From positions 177,681 through 216,168 of the forward strand of contig NZ_LT992558.1 in assembly GCF_900258435.1 (NCBI RefSeq): a DNA stretch of 38,488 nt, read 5' to 3'. The DNA is from Carnobacterium divergens (GTDB lineage Bacteria; Bacillota; Bacilli; Lactobacillales; Carnobacteriaceae). Both the position numbers and the translations under genes were made by a program. Each line of letters opens with the position of its first letter. Position 1 is the first letter of the stretch. Under the pieces are notes generated by a model, which ran no database searches, was not told where the DNA came from, and worked only from the letters and a program-made list of their open reading frames with translations. Positions 1 through 7,306 of this stretch are shown here, in pieces.

Positions 1-225
1 GATGACGAGTTTGACGACGACGATGATTTCGATGATGATGACGAATTTGACGACGACGATGATTTCGATGATGATGACGAATTTGACGACGACGATGATT
101 TCGATGATGATGACGAATTTGACGACGACGATGACTTCGATGATGATGACGAATTTGATGACGATGATGACTTCGATAATAAAAAAAAGAAACGTTTCAG
201 TATTCTTAAAAAAAGACCTAAATAA
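1..225 (+). CDS. C-terminal end of an acidic low-complexity protein (5' truncated by window)
   Basis: Frame 1 is open from the first base to a TAA at 223-225. It encodes 74 residues with no start in the window. The first 60 or so residues are an almost pure run of Asp and Glu broken by regularly spaced Phe. A 36-nt (12-codon) unit of the DDEFDDDDDFDD type repeats about five times, with only synonymous drift in the later copies. The protein then switches to a strongly basic tail, NKKKKRFSILKKRPK. A perfect terminator hairpin begins six bases after the stop, which supports this as the real frame and end. The ATG-initiated frame at 2-232 would give an Asp-free Met/Thr string and is a shadow. The upstream domain is unknown, so no function can be assigned. 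Such a tail is probably disordered and could bind cations or basic partners. Confidence 0.75.
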   Translation, partial: DDEFDDDDDFDDDDEFDDDDDFDDDDEFDDDDDFDDDDEFDDDDDFDDDDEFDDDDDFDNKKKKRFSILKKRPK

Positions 226-230
226 ACACT

Positions 231-260
231 AAACTAGCGGTTTTACCGCTAGTTTTTTTT
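231..260 (+). terminator. Rho-independent terminator of the acidic-tail gene
   Basis: A perfect 10-bp stem pairs 231-240 (AAACTAGCGG) with 246-255, with a 5-nt loop (TTTTA). It runs into eight T residues at 253-260. It starts six bases after the TAA at 223-225. Confidence 0.9.
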
Positions 261-261
261 A

Positions 262-296
262 CAAAAAAAGAAGATGACGCATATGTCATCTTCTTT
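262..296 (-). terminator. Rho-independent terminator of the 303-1082 gene
   Basis: On the minus strand a 12-bp perfect stem (AAAGAAGATGAC, 285-296, with 267-278) has a 6-nt loop and continues into a run of T residues (complement of the A run at 263-269). It lies just past the stop codon at 303. It sits back to back with the plus-strand terminator of the convergent gene. Confidence 0.88.
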
Positions 297-302
297 GATT
301 AT

Positions 303-1082
303 TTAGTCGGCTTCATTTTCAGCCAATATTTTTAACTCATCTACTTGAGTACGCACATCTGTAAATAAACCATTTAATTTCAATCTTGTTTGATCTAGCT
401 CGTAATAAATTTCATTGATGTCATTTGATAGCGACTTACGTTGTGCTTGAATTTGAGTTTGATATACATTCGCTTCATTGCTTGCTTGAGTAATGATATC
501 TTTCGCCATTTCTTTAGCATTTAAAACCGCATCGGCTAAATCAATTTTTACATTTGTCAATTGTGTTTTTAGTTCGTTGTTTTCTTTTTCCAGAACGTTA
601 TATTTTGCTAATTTTTTCTCTGTGTCTAGGACATCAAAGCTATACGTATTGATTTTTTCAAGCTGTTTTTTTAATAGTTGATTTTCTTCGTTCACTTTTG
701 TGTACAATTCAATCGTATCAGTTAATTGTTTTTTCGTACTTTGTTGACTAAAGTCCGTACCTTGTTGCATGGTTTCAATACGGTCATGCAGTTGTTGTTT
801 TTCAATTGCAGTCATTTTTAATTCTTCTTCTGCCATTGCCAATTTTTTCTTCAATCGCTCATTGTCTTTAAACAAACGAGTATTTTCACGTTCAAATTTA
901 CCAGCAATTGCTTCATAATCGTATTTTGTACGATCCTCTTCTTCTTCATCTTCGTCTTCAAACTCTTCGTCATCATAATCTTCATAATCATCGTCTTCGT
1001 CATCGAATTCATCATCATAGTCTTCGTCGTACTCATCATAATCATCGTGTTTCTTTTTCTTAAACCAAGCAAACGGTAACAT
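303..1082 (-). CDS. Acidic-tract plus coiled-coil protein, DivIVA-like in its C-terminal part
   Basis: 259 residues. It opens with a short hydrophobic/basic segment, MLPFAWFKKKKH. A run of about 40 Asp/Glu/Tyr/Phe residues (13-50) follows. The rest is a long helical region rich in Glu, Lys, Leu and Gln from about residue 60 to the end, predicted by eye to be coiled coil. Residues around 190-215 (AKEMAKDIITQASNEANVYQ) resemble the C-terminal helices of DivIVA/GpsB-type scaffold proteins, but the conserved DivIVA N-terminal domain is absent. No signal peptide or membrane helix is seen. The start is supported by GGAGGAAAGTGT directly before the ATG, and a strong terminator follows. A cytoplasmic structural or scaffolding role is an inference from composition only. 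Confidence 0.8.
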   Translation of the reverse strand: MLPFAWFKKKKHDDYDEYDEDYDDEFDDEDDDYEDYDDEEFEDEDEEEEDRTKYDYEAIAGKFERENTRLFKDNERLKKKLAMAEEELKMTAIEKQQLHDRIETMQQGTDFSQQSTKKQLTDTIELYTKVNEENQLLKKQLEKINTYSFDVLDTEKKLAKYNVLEKENNELKTQLTNVKIDLADAVLNAKEMAKDIITQASNEANVYQTQIQAQRKSLSNDINEIYYELDQTRLKLNGLFTDVRTQVDELKILAENEAD

Positions 1083-1278
1083 ACACTTTCCTCCAATACT
1101 TTTATAGTTTAATTGTCCTAAATACAGGCTTCTTGCGATTTTTATTTTGAATTTTCAATTTGATTTTCCTGTACCCCAAACATCCTTTTATATGGTAAAA
1201 TGGTACTAGTCTTTTAATAAATTGAAAAAATCACTCTTATTAACTCTCAAACATCGTTCATTTGAAAGGAGAACACTG

Positions 1279-1806
1279 ATGCCACACACAAGTTACTATC
1301 TTATGTTAACAGTACTCATGTTTTATTATACCATTATAGTAACATTTCGTGTACTCATTCAACAAAGTTTTCTTAGTAAACCTTTCTTTGTTTTCCCAAA
1401 TTTCAGTCAATCTGTCGAAAATAAACCTTCAGAATCAACTAAGCAGAAGATAAAAAAGCGTTCCAATCCCTCTTCTCTCAAGAAATCGAAATCACCCATT
1501 CAAAAGAAAAAACAACCGAAGAAAAAATCTGTTTTTTTACAACTTAAAAATAAACTCGCAATTATCGGATGGCCAAATAGAAATCAATTACTCATTATTA
1601 GTCTTATCAGTTTTACGGCTTATTTTATTAGCAACAGTATGGAAACTCTTATCATTACTTTTTTATATCTTTGTTTAATTTATGCTGTTTCGTTAATCTA
1701 TCTTGCTTATGTAGAAACAAAAGAAGAAAACGAACGCTTAAAACAAGAAGTTCTAAACGCTCGTAAACGACGTAAAAAGAAAAAACAACTCAAAAAGACA
1801 AACTGA
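1279..1806 (+). CDS. Small lysine-rich membrane protein of unknown function
   Basis: 175 residues from an ATG at 1279 preceded by GAAAGGAGAACACTG. This beats the in-frame TTG at 1222, which has no ribosome binding site. Three hydrophobic segments are visible: about residues 5-28, 108-125 and 129-147. The first two flank a very basic loop (about 45-90) with many Lys-Lys pairs. The C-terminus is a Glu/Lys/Arg-rich helix of about 30 residues that could be a short coiled coil. I do not recognise the family. The gene stands alone on the plus strand between divergent and convergent minus-strand genes and ends in its own terminator. Confidence 0.72.
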   Translation: MPHTSYYLMLTVLMFYYTIIVTFRVLIQQSFLSKPFFVFPNFSQSVENKPSESTKQKIKKRSNPSSLKKSKSPIQKKKQPKKKSVFLQLKNKLAIIGWPNRNQLLIISLISFTAYFISNSMETLIITFLYLCLIYAVSLIYLAYVETKEENERLKQEVLNARKRRKKKKQLKKTN

Positions 1807-1834
1807 TTTTTAATACGAGAAAATCAGTTTTTTA
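1801..1834 (+). terminator. Rho-independent terminator overlapping the end of the convergent gene
   Basis: A 10-bp stem AACTGATTTT (1801-1810) pairs with 1820-1829 and is followed by T residues through 1834. It overlaps the last codons of the plus-strand gene ending at 1806 and reaches the stop codon of the minus-strand chorismate mutase gene at 1832. Confidence 0.78.
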
Positions 1835-2113
1835 TTTTTCAATTAAAGAGAGTTGATACTTTTTAGTGACCTCCATTAAATCTTTAAAGAAACACGATGC
1901 GTATGGTTTATAAATTGGGTTTTCCAAACGGCTTACTGCACGTTCAATCACTGCAATCTCTCGGCTTTCATCAAAAATTGGTAGGTTATTTTTTTGTTTA
2001 ATTTTTCCGATTTCAGTAACCAATACCATTCTTTTCTCAAATAATTCAACTAATTGTTTATCTAGTTCATCAATTTCATTTCGTTGTTTTTCTAACATCT
2101 CACTATCGCCCAT
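1832..2113 (-). CDS. Chorismate mutase, AroQ class, monofunctional
   Basis: 93 residues, the usual size of a free-standing all-helical AroQ chorismate mutase, which converts chorismate to prephenate. The family pattern is visible: an N-terminal helix with RNEIDELDKQLVELFEKR, then the KIKQKNNLPIFDESRE segment that carries catalytic Lys/Arg/Glu residues, then a C-terminal helix ending YQLSLIEK. It supplies the one step from chorismate to Phe and Tyr that the operon at 6.4-14.8 kb lacks, because neither pheA nor the DAHP synthase there carries a fused mutase domain. The gene lies 15 nt after the VOC protein gene and may be cotranscribed with it. The start is uncertain: ATG 2113 and ATG 2098 both have weak ribosome binding sites. 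Confidence 0.88.
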   Translation of the reverse strand: MGDSEMLEKQRNEIDELDKQLVELFEKRMVLVTEIGKIKQKNNLPIFDESREIAVIERAVSRLENPIYKPYASCFFKDLMEVTKKYQLSLIEK

Positions 2114-2128
2114 TTCTTTTTATCGAAT

Positions 2129-2509
2129 TTATTCTGTAATTTCAATTAAATTTCCCTCAGGATCTTCTATTACACTTTCATAGTAGCCATCTCCAGTTAT
2201 CCGAGGGCCGCTTTGACATACAAACCCATCTTCTATTAATCGGCGAGTTAATTCATCTACATTGACCCGATTTCCAACTGCAAAGGCCAGATGTGCCCAT
2301 CCTAAATGTTTGCCAGCTACTCGTTGCGTAACCGATGTTTGTTGCATAATTTCCAAGCGTGTTTTGTCTTGAAAAGTTAAAAAATAAGATTTAAATTGAT
2401 TTTTCGGATTTTCATAAAGCCCACTTACTTCTGCTTCAAAATAATGTTCATAAAATTTTCTCATTCCATCAATATCCTCCACCCAAATGGCTACGTGCTC
2501 AATTCTCAT
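2129..2509 (-). CDS. VOC-superfamily protein (glyoxalase/bleomycin-resistance fold)
   Basis: 126 residues, a single VOC-fold protein of two beta-alpha-beta-beta-beta modules. The start [23 protein letters not shown] is a classic VOC opening. Metal-ligand candidates sit at the usual places: His5, Glu in LEIMQ near residue 54, His in HLAFAV near 73, and Glu in the final LIEITE. The four-ligand pattern suggests a metal-dependent lyase or dioxygenase rather than a pure binding protein, and lactoylglutathione lyase-like activity is possible but not shown. It sits between the acetyltransferase gene (22 nt upstream) and the chorismate mutase gene (15 nt downstream), so a three-gene transcript is plausible. 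No functional link between them is obvious. Confidence 0.85.
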   Translation of the reverse strand: MRIEHVAIWVEDIDGMRKFYEHYFEAEVSGLYENPKNQFKSYFLTFQDKTRLEIMQQTSVTQRVAGKHLGWAHLAFAVGNRVNVDELTRRLIEDGFVCQSGPRITGDGYYESVIEDPEGNLIEITE

Positions 2510-2531
2510 CTATTTTCATCCCTTCTATTTA

Positions 2532-3092
2532 CTACTCTTTTGGTTCAATAAATTTAATGATTTTCGCTGGGTTCCCTGCGATTACGGCGTCTTTTGGAAA
2601 TGACTTGGTTACCACTGCTCCCGCACCTACAACTACATTGTCTCCCAACGTAACACCTGGAACAATAATGGCCGAACCGCCTACCCACACATTATTGCCT
2701 ATCGTTATCGATTTTCCTAATTCTAAGCCATTATTTCGTTCCGTTGGATCAAGTGGATGGGTTGCTGAATAAAGCTGCACCCCCGGCGCAAACATAACAT
2801 TATCCCCAATCTTAATCGGGCAAATATCTAAAAATGTGCAATCGAAATTTGCATAAAAATTATCGCCCACTTCGATATTGTATCCATAATCCACGCGAAT
2901 ATTAGGCTCAACAAAAACATTTTCGCCCACTTTTCCAAATAGTTTTTCTAAAATAATTTTCCCTTTTTCTCGATGATCATTTTGATTGTATTCCTTCACT
3001 AGCTTACGGGCATTACGCCGACCAGTTCTTAATTCTGCATCTCCCGGATTGTAAAATTCCCCAGCAATCATTTTTTCTTTTTCAGTTTTCAT
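2532..3092 (-). CDS. Maltose O-acetyltransferase-like hexapeptide acyltransferase
   Basis: 186 residues of the LacA/Maa/NodL type left-handed beta-helix acetyltransferases, which move acetyl from acetyl-CoA to a sugar hydroxyl. The N-terminal helical cap reads [20 protein letters not shown], typical of maltose O-acetyltransferases. Hexapeptide repeats follow. The catalytic His is in YSATHPLD, and the end has the IAGNPAKII signature that closes the CoA site. I chose the ATG at 3092 because GAGGGGGAGAAAG precedes it. An in-frame codon at 3155 would add 21 unconserved residues and has no such site. A cre-like sequence overlaps the 5' leader, consistent with sugar control. The substrate is not provable from sequence. 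Confidence 0.88.
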   Translation of the reverse strand: MKTEKEKMIAGEFYNPGDAELRTGRRNARKLVKEYNQNDHREKGKIILEKLFGKVGENVFVEPNIRVDYGYNIEVGDNFYANFDCTFLDICPIKIGDNVMFAPGVQLYSATHPLDPTERNNGLELGKSITIGNNVWVGGSAIIVPGVTLGDNVVVGAGAVVTKSFPKDAVIAGNPAKIIKFIEPKE

Positions 3093-3106
3093 CTTTCTCC
3101 CCCTCA

Positions 3107-3120
3107 TGTAAACGTTATTA
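3107..3120 (-). promoter_or_regulatory. Putative cre (CcpA) site before the acetyltransferase gene
   Basis: TGTAAACGTTATTA on the plus strand matches the cre consensus TGWAANCGNTNWCA at all but one position (T for C near the end). It lies about 15-28 nt upstream of the start codon, a position that would block transcription or elongation. This is a motif match only. Confidence 0.45.
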
Positions 3121-3188
3121 CTTCTATTATCTAATACTTCCCTTATTTTTACCACTTATTTATCAGGAAAAGAGAAACTTTTTCAAGC

Positions 3189-3217
3189 TTGCAAAATAGA
3201 AAAAAGTGCCCTACACT
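3189..3217 (+). promoter_or_regulatory. Promoter of the tyrosine phosphatase gene
   Basis: TTGCAA (3189-3194), a 17-nt spacer and TACACT (3212-3217) lie 36 nt before the ATG at 3254. Each hexamer matches four of six consensus bases. Confidence 0.5.
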
Positions 3218-3253
3218 TAAAGATAACGGAATCTATCTATAGGGGGAATTTAT

Positions 3254-4054
3254 ATGACTGAACAAGCATTCAAGGGACATCCTTTAAAATTAAAAAGTTT
3301 AGTTAATGTCCGTGACTACGGAGGCTATCAAACAAAATCTGGTACCATTTTACCAAAAAAAGTCTTACGAGGTGCTGAATTATATGGTCTAGCTTCTGAT
3401 GATCAAGCTATTTTAATGAACGAGTATCAATTAAAGCAAGTCATTGATTTTAGAACAACCGCTGAGGATCAAGCTCGACCTGATCCAAAACTTCCTAATG
3501 TTCAAAATCATTTTATTAATATTTTAGGAGACGATTCACCCGTTTCAGCAGATCCAGCAGAAATTATGAAAGAAATGAGCCAGAACGGTGCAAACCCAGA
3601 ATCTTATTTGTTAGAAATTTATCGTGATTTTGTAACAAGTTCCAACGCACATCAAGGATATAAACAGTTTTTCGATTTGTTGCTTCAAGAAAAAGACGGC
3701 GCAACTTATTTCCATTGTACTGCTGGAAAAGATCGTACAGGTTTTGGTGGTGCTTTATTTTTAAGTGTCTTAGATGCTGATAACGATCTGATTATGGCTG
3801 ATTTTTTGTTAAGTAATACTTATCGAAAAGCGTACAATCAACAAGTTTTAGCTCAGTTAAAATCAGCTAATATTCCAATCCAGCAGGTGAATATGGCTAA
3901 GGTGGCACTAGAAGTTCGACCAGAATATTTAGAAGCTTCTTATCAAACAATGTTAAAAGAATTCGGCTCTGCGGATAATTATTTAAAAGAAGCGCTAGAT
4001 TTAACAGATGACAAGCGCGATTTATTAAAAGAATTGTATCTAACTAACCGCTAA
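3254..4054 (+). CDS. Tyrosine-specific protein phosphatase (Y_phosphatase3 / LipA-like)
   Basis: 266 residues. The P-loop HCTAGKDRTG places the nucleophile at Cys155 and the phosphate-binding Arg at 161, the CX5R signature with the GKDR variant seen in the Y_phosphatase3 family (Listeria LipA and mycobacterial PtpB relatives). The family N-terminal hallmark NVRDYGGY is at residues 18-25, and VLRGAELYGL and IDFRTTAE follow in order. No signal peptide is visible, so it would act in the cytoplasm unless exported by another route. The start has GGGGGA seven nt upstream. The gene is monocistronic on the plus strand and its last 11 bases overlap the end of the convergent gene at 4044. Family members act on phosphotyrosine and sometimes phosphoinositides, but the substrate here is unknown. 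Confidence 0.88.
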   Translation: MTEQAFKGHPLKLKSLVNVRDYGGYQTKSGTILPKKVLRGAELYGLASDDQAILMNEYQLKQVIDFRTTAEDQARPDPKLPNVQNHFINILGDDSPVSADPAEIMKEMSQNGANPESYLLEIYRDFVTSSNAHQGYKQFFDLLLQEKDGATYFHCTAGKDRTGFGGALFLSVLDADNDLIMADFLLSNTYRKAYNQQVLAQLKSANIPIQQVNMAKVALEVRPEYLEASYQTMLKEFGSADNYLKEALDLTDDKRDLLKELYLTNR

Positions 4055-4526
4055 TTACCGCTTTTATTTGTAAACGGATATTTTTTTCACATAGGCCTAA
4101 ACATTCTTCTACAGTTAAGTAGCGTAGCTGGCGATAATAATGATTGAGAGAAAACTTTGTTACCATTTGGTCTTTGGGATACATTTTTTGCAAGATTTGC
4201 TTCTGAAATTCCGGCTCTGTTAAAGAATTTTTTTTCTTAGGCATCCTAAAAAGTGAAAAGGGTGTCGAAGTTTTTTCTGTTGGTCTCATTATATAAAGAT
4301 AAATATCTGCAACAGGATTTACAAGATGTGTCGGAATAACCGCTACACTATGGGAAGGTGGTGGTTTCGTTTCACCTGTCTCCTCTAAATAAATTTTTTC
4401 AACTATTGCTAGAAATTTTAAAACAAGAAAGGCTAACTGATGATTGCTAGCTTCCGTTATATTTAAGGGATAGTCATTGTAGTTCGTTGATTTTAGATCG
4501 TCATTTTTGTAGTCGATTAATTTCAT
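4044..4526 (-). CDS. Hypothetical protein, 160 residues
   Basis: The reading frame is well supported by AAAGGAGAGGCTAACA before the ATG and by ordinary residue composition, but I do not recognise the family. The protein is soluble-looking, with no signal peptide or membrane helix. It has a helical middle (HQLAFLVLKFLAIVEKIYLE, about residues 29-48), a Pro-rich turn, a beta-like stretch with VADIYLYIMRP, and a basic central patch PKKKN. The 3' end overlaps the convergent phosphatase gene by 11 bp, so no room is left for separate terminators between them. A bidirectional hairpin lies just upstream at 4557-4588. Confidence 0.7.
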   Translation of the reverse strand: MKLIDYKNDDLKSTNYNDYPLNITEASNHQLAFLVLKFLAIVEKIYLEETGETKPPPSHSVAVIPTHLVNPVADIYLYIMRPTEKTSTPFSLFRMPKKKNSLTEPEFQKQILQKMYPKDQMVTKFSLNHYYRQLRYLTVEECLGLCEKNIRLQIKAVISG

Positions 4527-4556
4527 TGTTAGCCTCTCCTTTTTAGTTTATGTATG

Positions 4557-4588
4557 AAAAGGATCTTCTATTAATAGAAGATCCTTTT
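4557..4588 (-). terminator. Hairpin terminator of the oligopeptide-binding protein gene
   Basis: A 14-bp perfect stem (4557-4570 with 4575-4588) has a 4-nt TTAA loop. The arms start AAAA and end TTTT, so it can act on both strands. It begins 8 nt after the stop codon at 4597. Confidence 0.8.
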
Positions 4589-4596
4589 CTTATTTG

Positions 4597-6276
4597 TTAA
4601 TGAGCTTCAATATAAGCATTTTTATACGTGTATTTCGCTCCTACTTGATGATTGTAGACATCTTTTACATAAGATTTTTGTAAGGTTGCTCCTGCTCGTT
4701 GGAACATCGGTGAGATGCCAGCTTCATCTAATAGGATTTTTTCTGCTGCTAGTAAATCATTCCAACGTGCTTCTGGATCCGTTGCGTGAATCGTTTTTGA
4801 ATCTTCTAACAATTGATCATACTTCGCATTACTGTAGCTTGCACGATTGTACGGGCTGTTTGTTTGTTGTAAATCAATAAAGTTTACTGGGTCTGCAAAA
4901 TCCGCTCCCCATCCACCTTGTTGTAAATCATAGTCCTGATTTGTCGCCATTTCTAAACGAACCTTGAAGGGCAATGAACGGATTTTGATGGTGACACCTG
5001 GTAAGCTTGTTTCAATTTGATCTTTTAAGAATGCACTGATTTTCTTATTCGTTTCATCATCGTCTGCAATTAAGTCAATTTCAAATTTTTCTGTGCCTAA
5101 TTCTTTTTTAGCAGCATCAAAATATTTTTTCGCTGCTTTTTTATCATATGGCAAGTAGTTCCCTGACTCTTTTCGGAAATCCTCATCTGTCTTAGGATTT
5201 GAAGCAAGACTAGGTGGAACAAAACCTGTTAATGCTTTTGAACCATTTGCTAGAATTTCTTCAGTTAGAAGCTTTTTATCGTAGGAAGCTGCAATTGCTT
5301 GACGCATATTTTCATTTGCTAATGGCGTCTTTTGGCCGTTGCGTAATTGATTGTATTGCATATACGCTGATCGTGCTTCTGTTTCAACGTCATATTCACT
5401 GTCTCCTTGATATTGTTTTGCATATTCACCCGTTAATAGAACGCGGTCTAATTTATCTGCATCGTATAAATTCAAAGCCGTTGCGGTTTCTTTAATAACT
5501 TCTACATTGATGGTGTCTAAGTAGACGTTTTTCTTATCCCAATAAGTTGGATTTTTTTCATACTTCCATGATAAATTCGTTCCTTCCCAGCCTTTGAAAA
5601 CAAACGGGCCGTTCGAAAGCATGGCATCACTTGAAGTCCCATACTTATCTTTTTGTTCCGTAACAAATTTTTCATTTTGTGGGAAAAATGTTGGAAAAGC
5701 CATTAAGGAAACAAAATAAGGAACCGGCGTTTCCATTGTTACCTTAAACTCGAAATCATTCACTGCTTCGACACCTAAAGTAGCGGGATCTGCGCCTTCT
5801 TCCATAATACTTTTAGCATTTTTGATTCCTTCAAATAGGTACGCATATGGTGCGGATGTTTTTGGATCAACGACTCGCTTCCATGCAAAAACAAAATCGT
5901 TTGCTGTTACTTTATCGCCATTTGACCATACAGAATCGTCTCTTAATTTAAAAGTATAGGTGAGTCCATCTTTACTTGTAGTCACTTTTTCTTTTGCAAG
6001 TGCCGGAACTGGATGATTTTTCTTATCTAAACGGTACAAACCTTCCATTACTTGATTGAATACGGTAAAACTAACTGTATCTGTTGCAAGTGCTGGATCT
6101 CCTGTTGGCAATTCTGCTATTTCTACTAGGTTTAAAACTTGTTCATCTGCTAAGTTTTTACCTGATTGATCTTTTTTAGTGCTATTTTTACTTTTATCGT
6201 CTGCTGTATTGGAACAACCCACAGCCAGTACTACTGAAAATAATAGTATTCCCAAACCTACTTTTTTTAATTTCAT
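4597..6276 (-). CDS. Oligopeptide-binding lipoprotein (OppA family, SBP_bac_5), orphan
   Basis: 559 residues, full length for OppA-type binding proteins of peptide ABC importers. Lipoprotein signal peptide with lipobox LAVGC, lipidated Cys21. The mature domain carries SBP_5 landmarks such as DGLTYTFKLRDDSVWSNGD, TANDFVFAWKRV and the GWGADFADP segment near the C-terminus. I start at ATG 6276, which has AAGGGG eight nt upstream, rather than the GTG nine bases earlier. No permease or ATPase genes flank it, so it must either share a transporter encoded elsewhere or act as a peptide sensor. Its promoter has a near-perfect CodY box just upstream. The signal peptide end LFSVVLAV resembles the enterococcal pheromone cAD1. 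Confidence 0.92.
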   Translation of the reverse strand: MKLKKVGLGILLFSVVLAVGCSNTADDKSKNSTKKDQSGKNLADEQVLNLVEIAELPTGDPALATDTVSFTVFNQVMEGLYRLDKKNHPVPALAKEKVTTSKDGLTYTFKLRDDSVWSNGDKVTANDFVFAWKRVVDPKTSAPYAYLFEGIKNAKSIMEEGADPATLGVEAVNDFEFKVTMETPVPYFVSLMAFPTFFPQNEKFVTEQKDKYGTSSDAMLSNGPFVFKGWEGTNLSWKYEKNPTYWDKKNVYLDTINVEVIKETATALNLYDADKLDRVLLTGEYAKQYQGDSEYDVETEARSAYMQYNQLRNGQKTPLANENMRQAIAASYDKKLLTEEILANGSKALTGFVPPSLASNPKTDEDFRKESGNYLPYDKKAAKKYFDAAKKELGTEKFEIDLIADDDETNKKISAFLKDQIETSLPGVTIKIRSLPFKVRLEMATNQDYDLQQGGWGADFADPVNFIDLQQTNSPYNRASYSNAKYDQLLEDSKTIHATDPEARWNDLLAAEKILLDEAGISPMFQRAGATLQKSYVKDVYNHQVGAKYTYKNAYIEAH

Positions 6277-6339
6277 TATGTGCACCCCTTATCTCTTATC
6301 CTTCACTGTTAAATCCCCTTTTTAAAAGTGATTGTTATT

Positions 6340-6368
6340 AATATAACCGATAAATGAGAAAGAAGCAA
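6340..6368 (-). promoter_or_regulatory. Promoter of the oligopeptide-binding protein gene
   Basis: On the minus strand TTGCTT (6363-6368), a 17-nt spacer and TATATT (6340-6345) lie about 64 nt before the start codon. The CodY-like box begins 10 nt upstream of the -35. Confidence 0.6.
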
Positions 6369-6378
6369 GATAATTATG

Positions 6379-6393
6379 AATTTTCTGATAATT
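6379..6393. promoter_or_regulatory. CodY-box-like operator
   Basis: AATTTTCTGATAATT matches the CodY consensus AATTTTCWGAAAATT at 14 of 15 positions. It lies immediately upstream of the proposed -35 of the peptide-binding protein gene. CodY represses peptide uptake genes when branched-chain amino acids are plentiful, so the target makes sense. Confidence 0.65.
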
Positions 6394-6449
6394 TATCATT
6401 AGACAACTCTCATAAAACGTATTTATGAAAGAAATCAATTATTTTAATT

Positions 6450-7295
6450 TTACTGAATTGGGTATACAGTATAACAACCAAATACCTTTACTATTCCACC
6501 TAATAACTCAATTTCTTCAATTGCATGTTGAATTAAGGTTTGTTGATTGTTTACATACAAATCAATTAAGAAAAAATACTCACCCAATACCGTTTTTAAA
6601 GGTCTTGATTCAATCTTACACAAATCAATTTGGCGCCAACTAAAGGTTGAGAGTACTTTATGAAGGGCTCCTGGAACATTGTCTGGTACTGTCACGCTCA
6701 TCGATATTTTTTCTTTGTGACTGATTCTAGGCAACTCCACATTTTGATGACTCAGCAAAACAAAACGTGTTTGATTGTTTTCCAACTCTTGAATATTTTC
6801 AGCTACAATGGTGAGTTGGTATTCGTCTGCAGATACTTTTGAGGCTACGGCTACAAGATTTTGCTCAGGATGTTGTGAAACAAACTCAGCAGCATACGCC
6901 GTTGAAGGTGTTGACTCTACAACGGCTTTGGAAATTTCTGTTGTCAAAAAATGCTGACTTTGAGCTAATGCTTGTGGATGAGAAAGAACCTTAATTGCAT
7001 TTTTCCACTCAGATACATGTCTTGGGTGAACCATTAGGTGCTGATGAATTGGTAAAACAAGTTCAGCTTGAATCGACAAATTCGATTGATGATATAAATA
7101 ATCTAAGGTGACATTTACTGGGCCTTCTATTGTATTTTCAATCGGAACAACAGCTACATCTACGTTGCGCTCTTCAGCTGCTTGAATACAGGCAGGAATC
7201 GTTGGATAAGGAACCCACTCTGCGTTAGGAAAGGCTAATTGAGTTGCTAAATAAGTGAATGAAGCACTCGGACCTAAATAGGCAATTTTCATCAT
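6450..7295 (-). CDS. pheA: Prephenate dehydratase
   Basis: 281 residues, monofunctional. It dehydrates and decarboxylates prephenate to phenylpyruvate, the last ring-forming step to Phe. The catalytic domain starts MKIAYLGPSASFTYLA and includes PIENTIEGPVN and the essential TRF triplet in NQTRFVLL near residue 179. The C-terminal ACT domain has the GALH and ESRP motifs that bind Phe for feedback inhibition. There is no fused chorismate mutase. Start: GGAGGAG precedes two adjacent ATGs (7295 and 7292), and either fits. The gene is last in the aromatic operon, 11 nt after the aroK stop. I see no convincing terminator after it, only a 6-bp hairpin near 6420. Confidence 0.95.
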   Translation of the reverse strand: MMKIAYLGPSASFTYLATQLAFPNAEWVPYPTIPACIQAAEERNVDVAVVPIENTIEGPVNVTLDYLYHQSNLSIQAELVLPIHQHLMVHPRHVSEWKNAIKVLSHPQALAQSQHFLTTEISKAVVESTPSTAYAAEFVSQHPEQNLVAVASKVSADEYQLTIVAENIQELENNQTRFVLLSHQNVELPRISHKEKISMSVTVPDNVPGALHKVLSTFSWRQIDLCKIESRPLKTVLGEYFFLIDLYVNNQQTLIQHAIEEIELLGGIVKVFGCYTVYPIQ

Positions 7296-7306
7296 TAAAC
7301 TCCTCC

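Noticed and set aside
1-180. 36-nt periodic repeats that might suggest a CRISPR array
   Set aside because: The units are contiguous with no spacers and preserve a coding frame. They are a codon repeat.
2-232. ATG-started frame encoding a Met/Thr-rich peptide at the left edge
   Set aside because: It is an out-of-frame reading of the Asp/Glu repeat. Frame 1 is open to the edge and ends just before a strong terminator.
851-1096. Met/Lys-rich minus-strand frame overlapping the acidic protein gene
   Set aside because: It is a shadow of the Asp/Glu tract in another frame with no independent start signals.
1222-1278. TTG-initiated extension of the small membrane protein
   Set aside because: No ribosome binding site at the TTG, whereas GAAAGGAG precedes the ATG at 1279.
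6410-6440. Terminator after pheA
   Set aside because: A 6-bp CATAAA/TTTATG hairpin is visible but has no U run.
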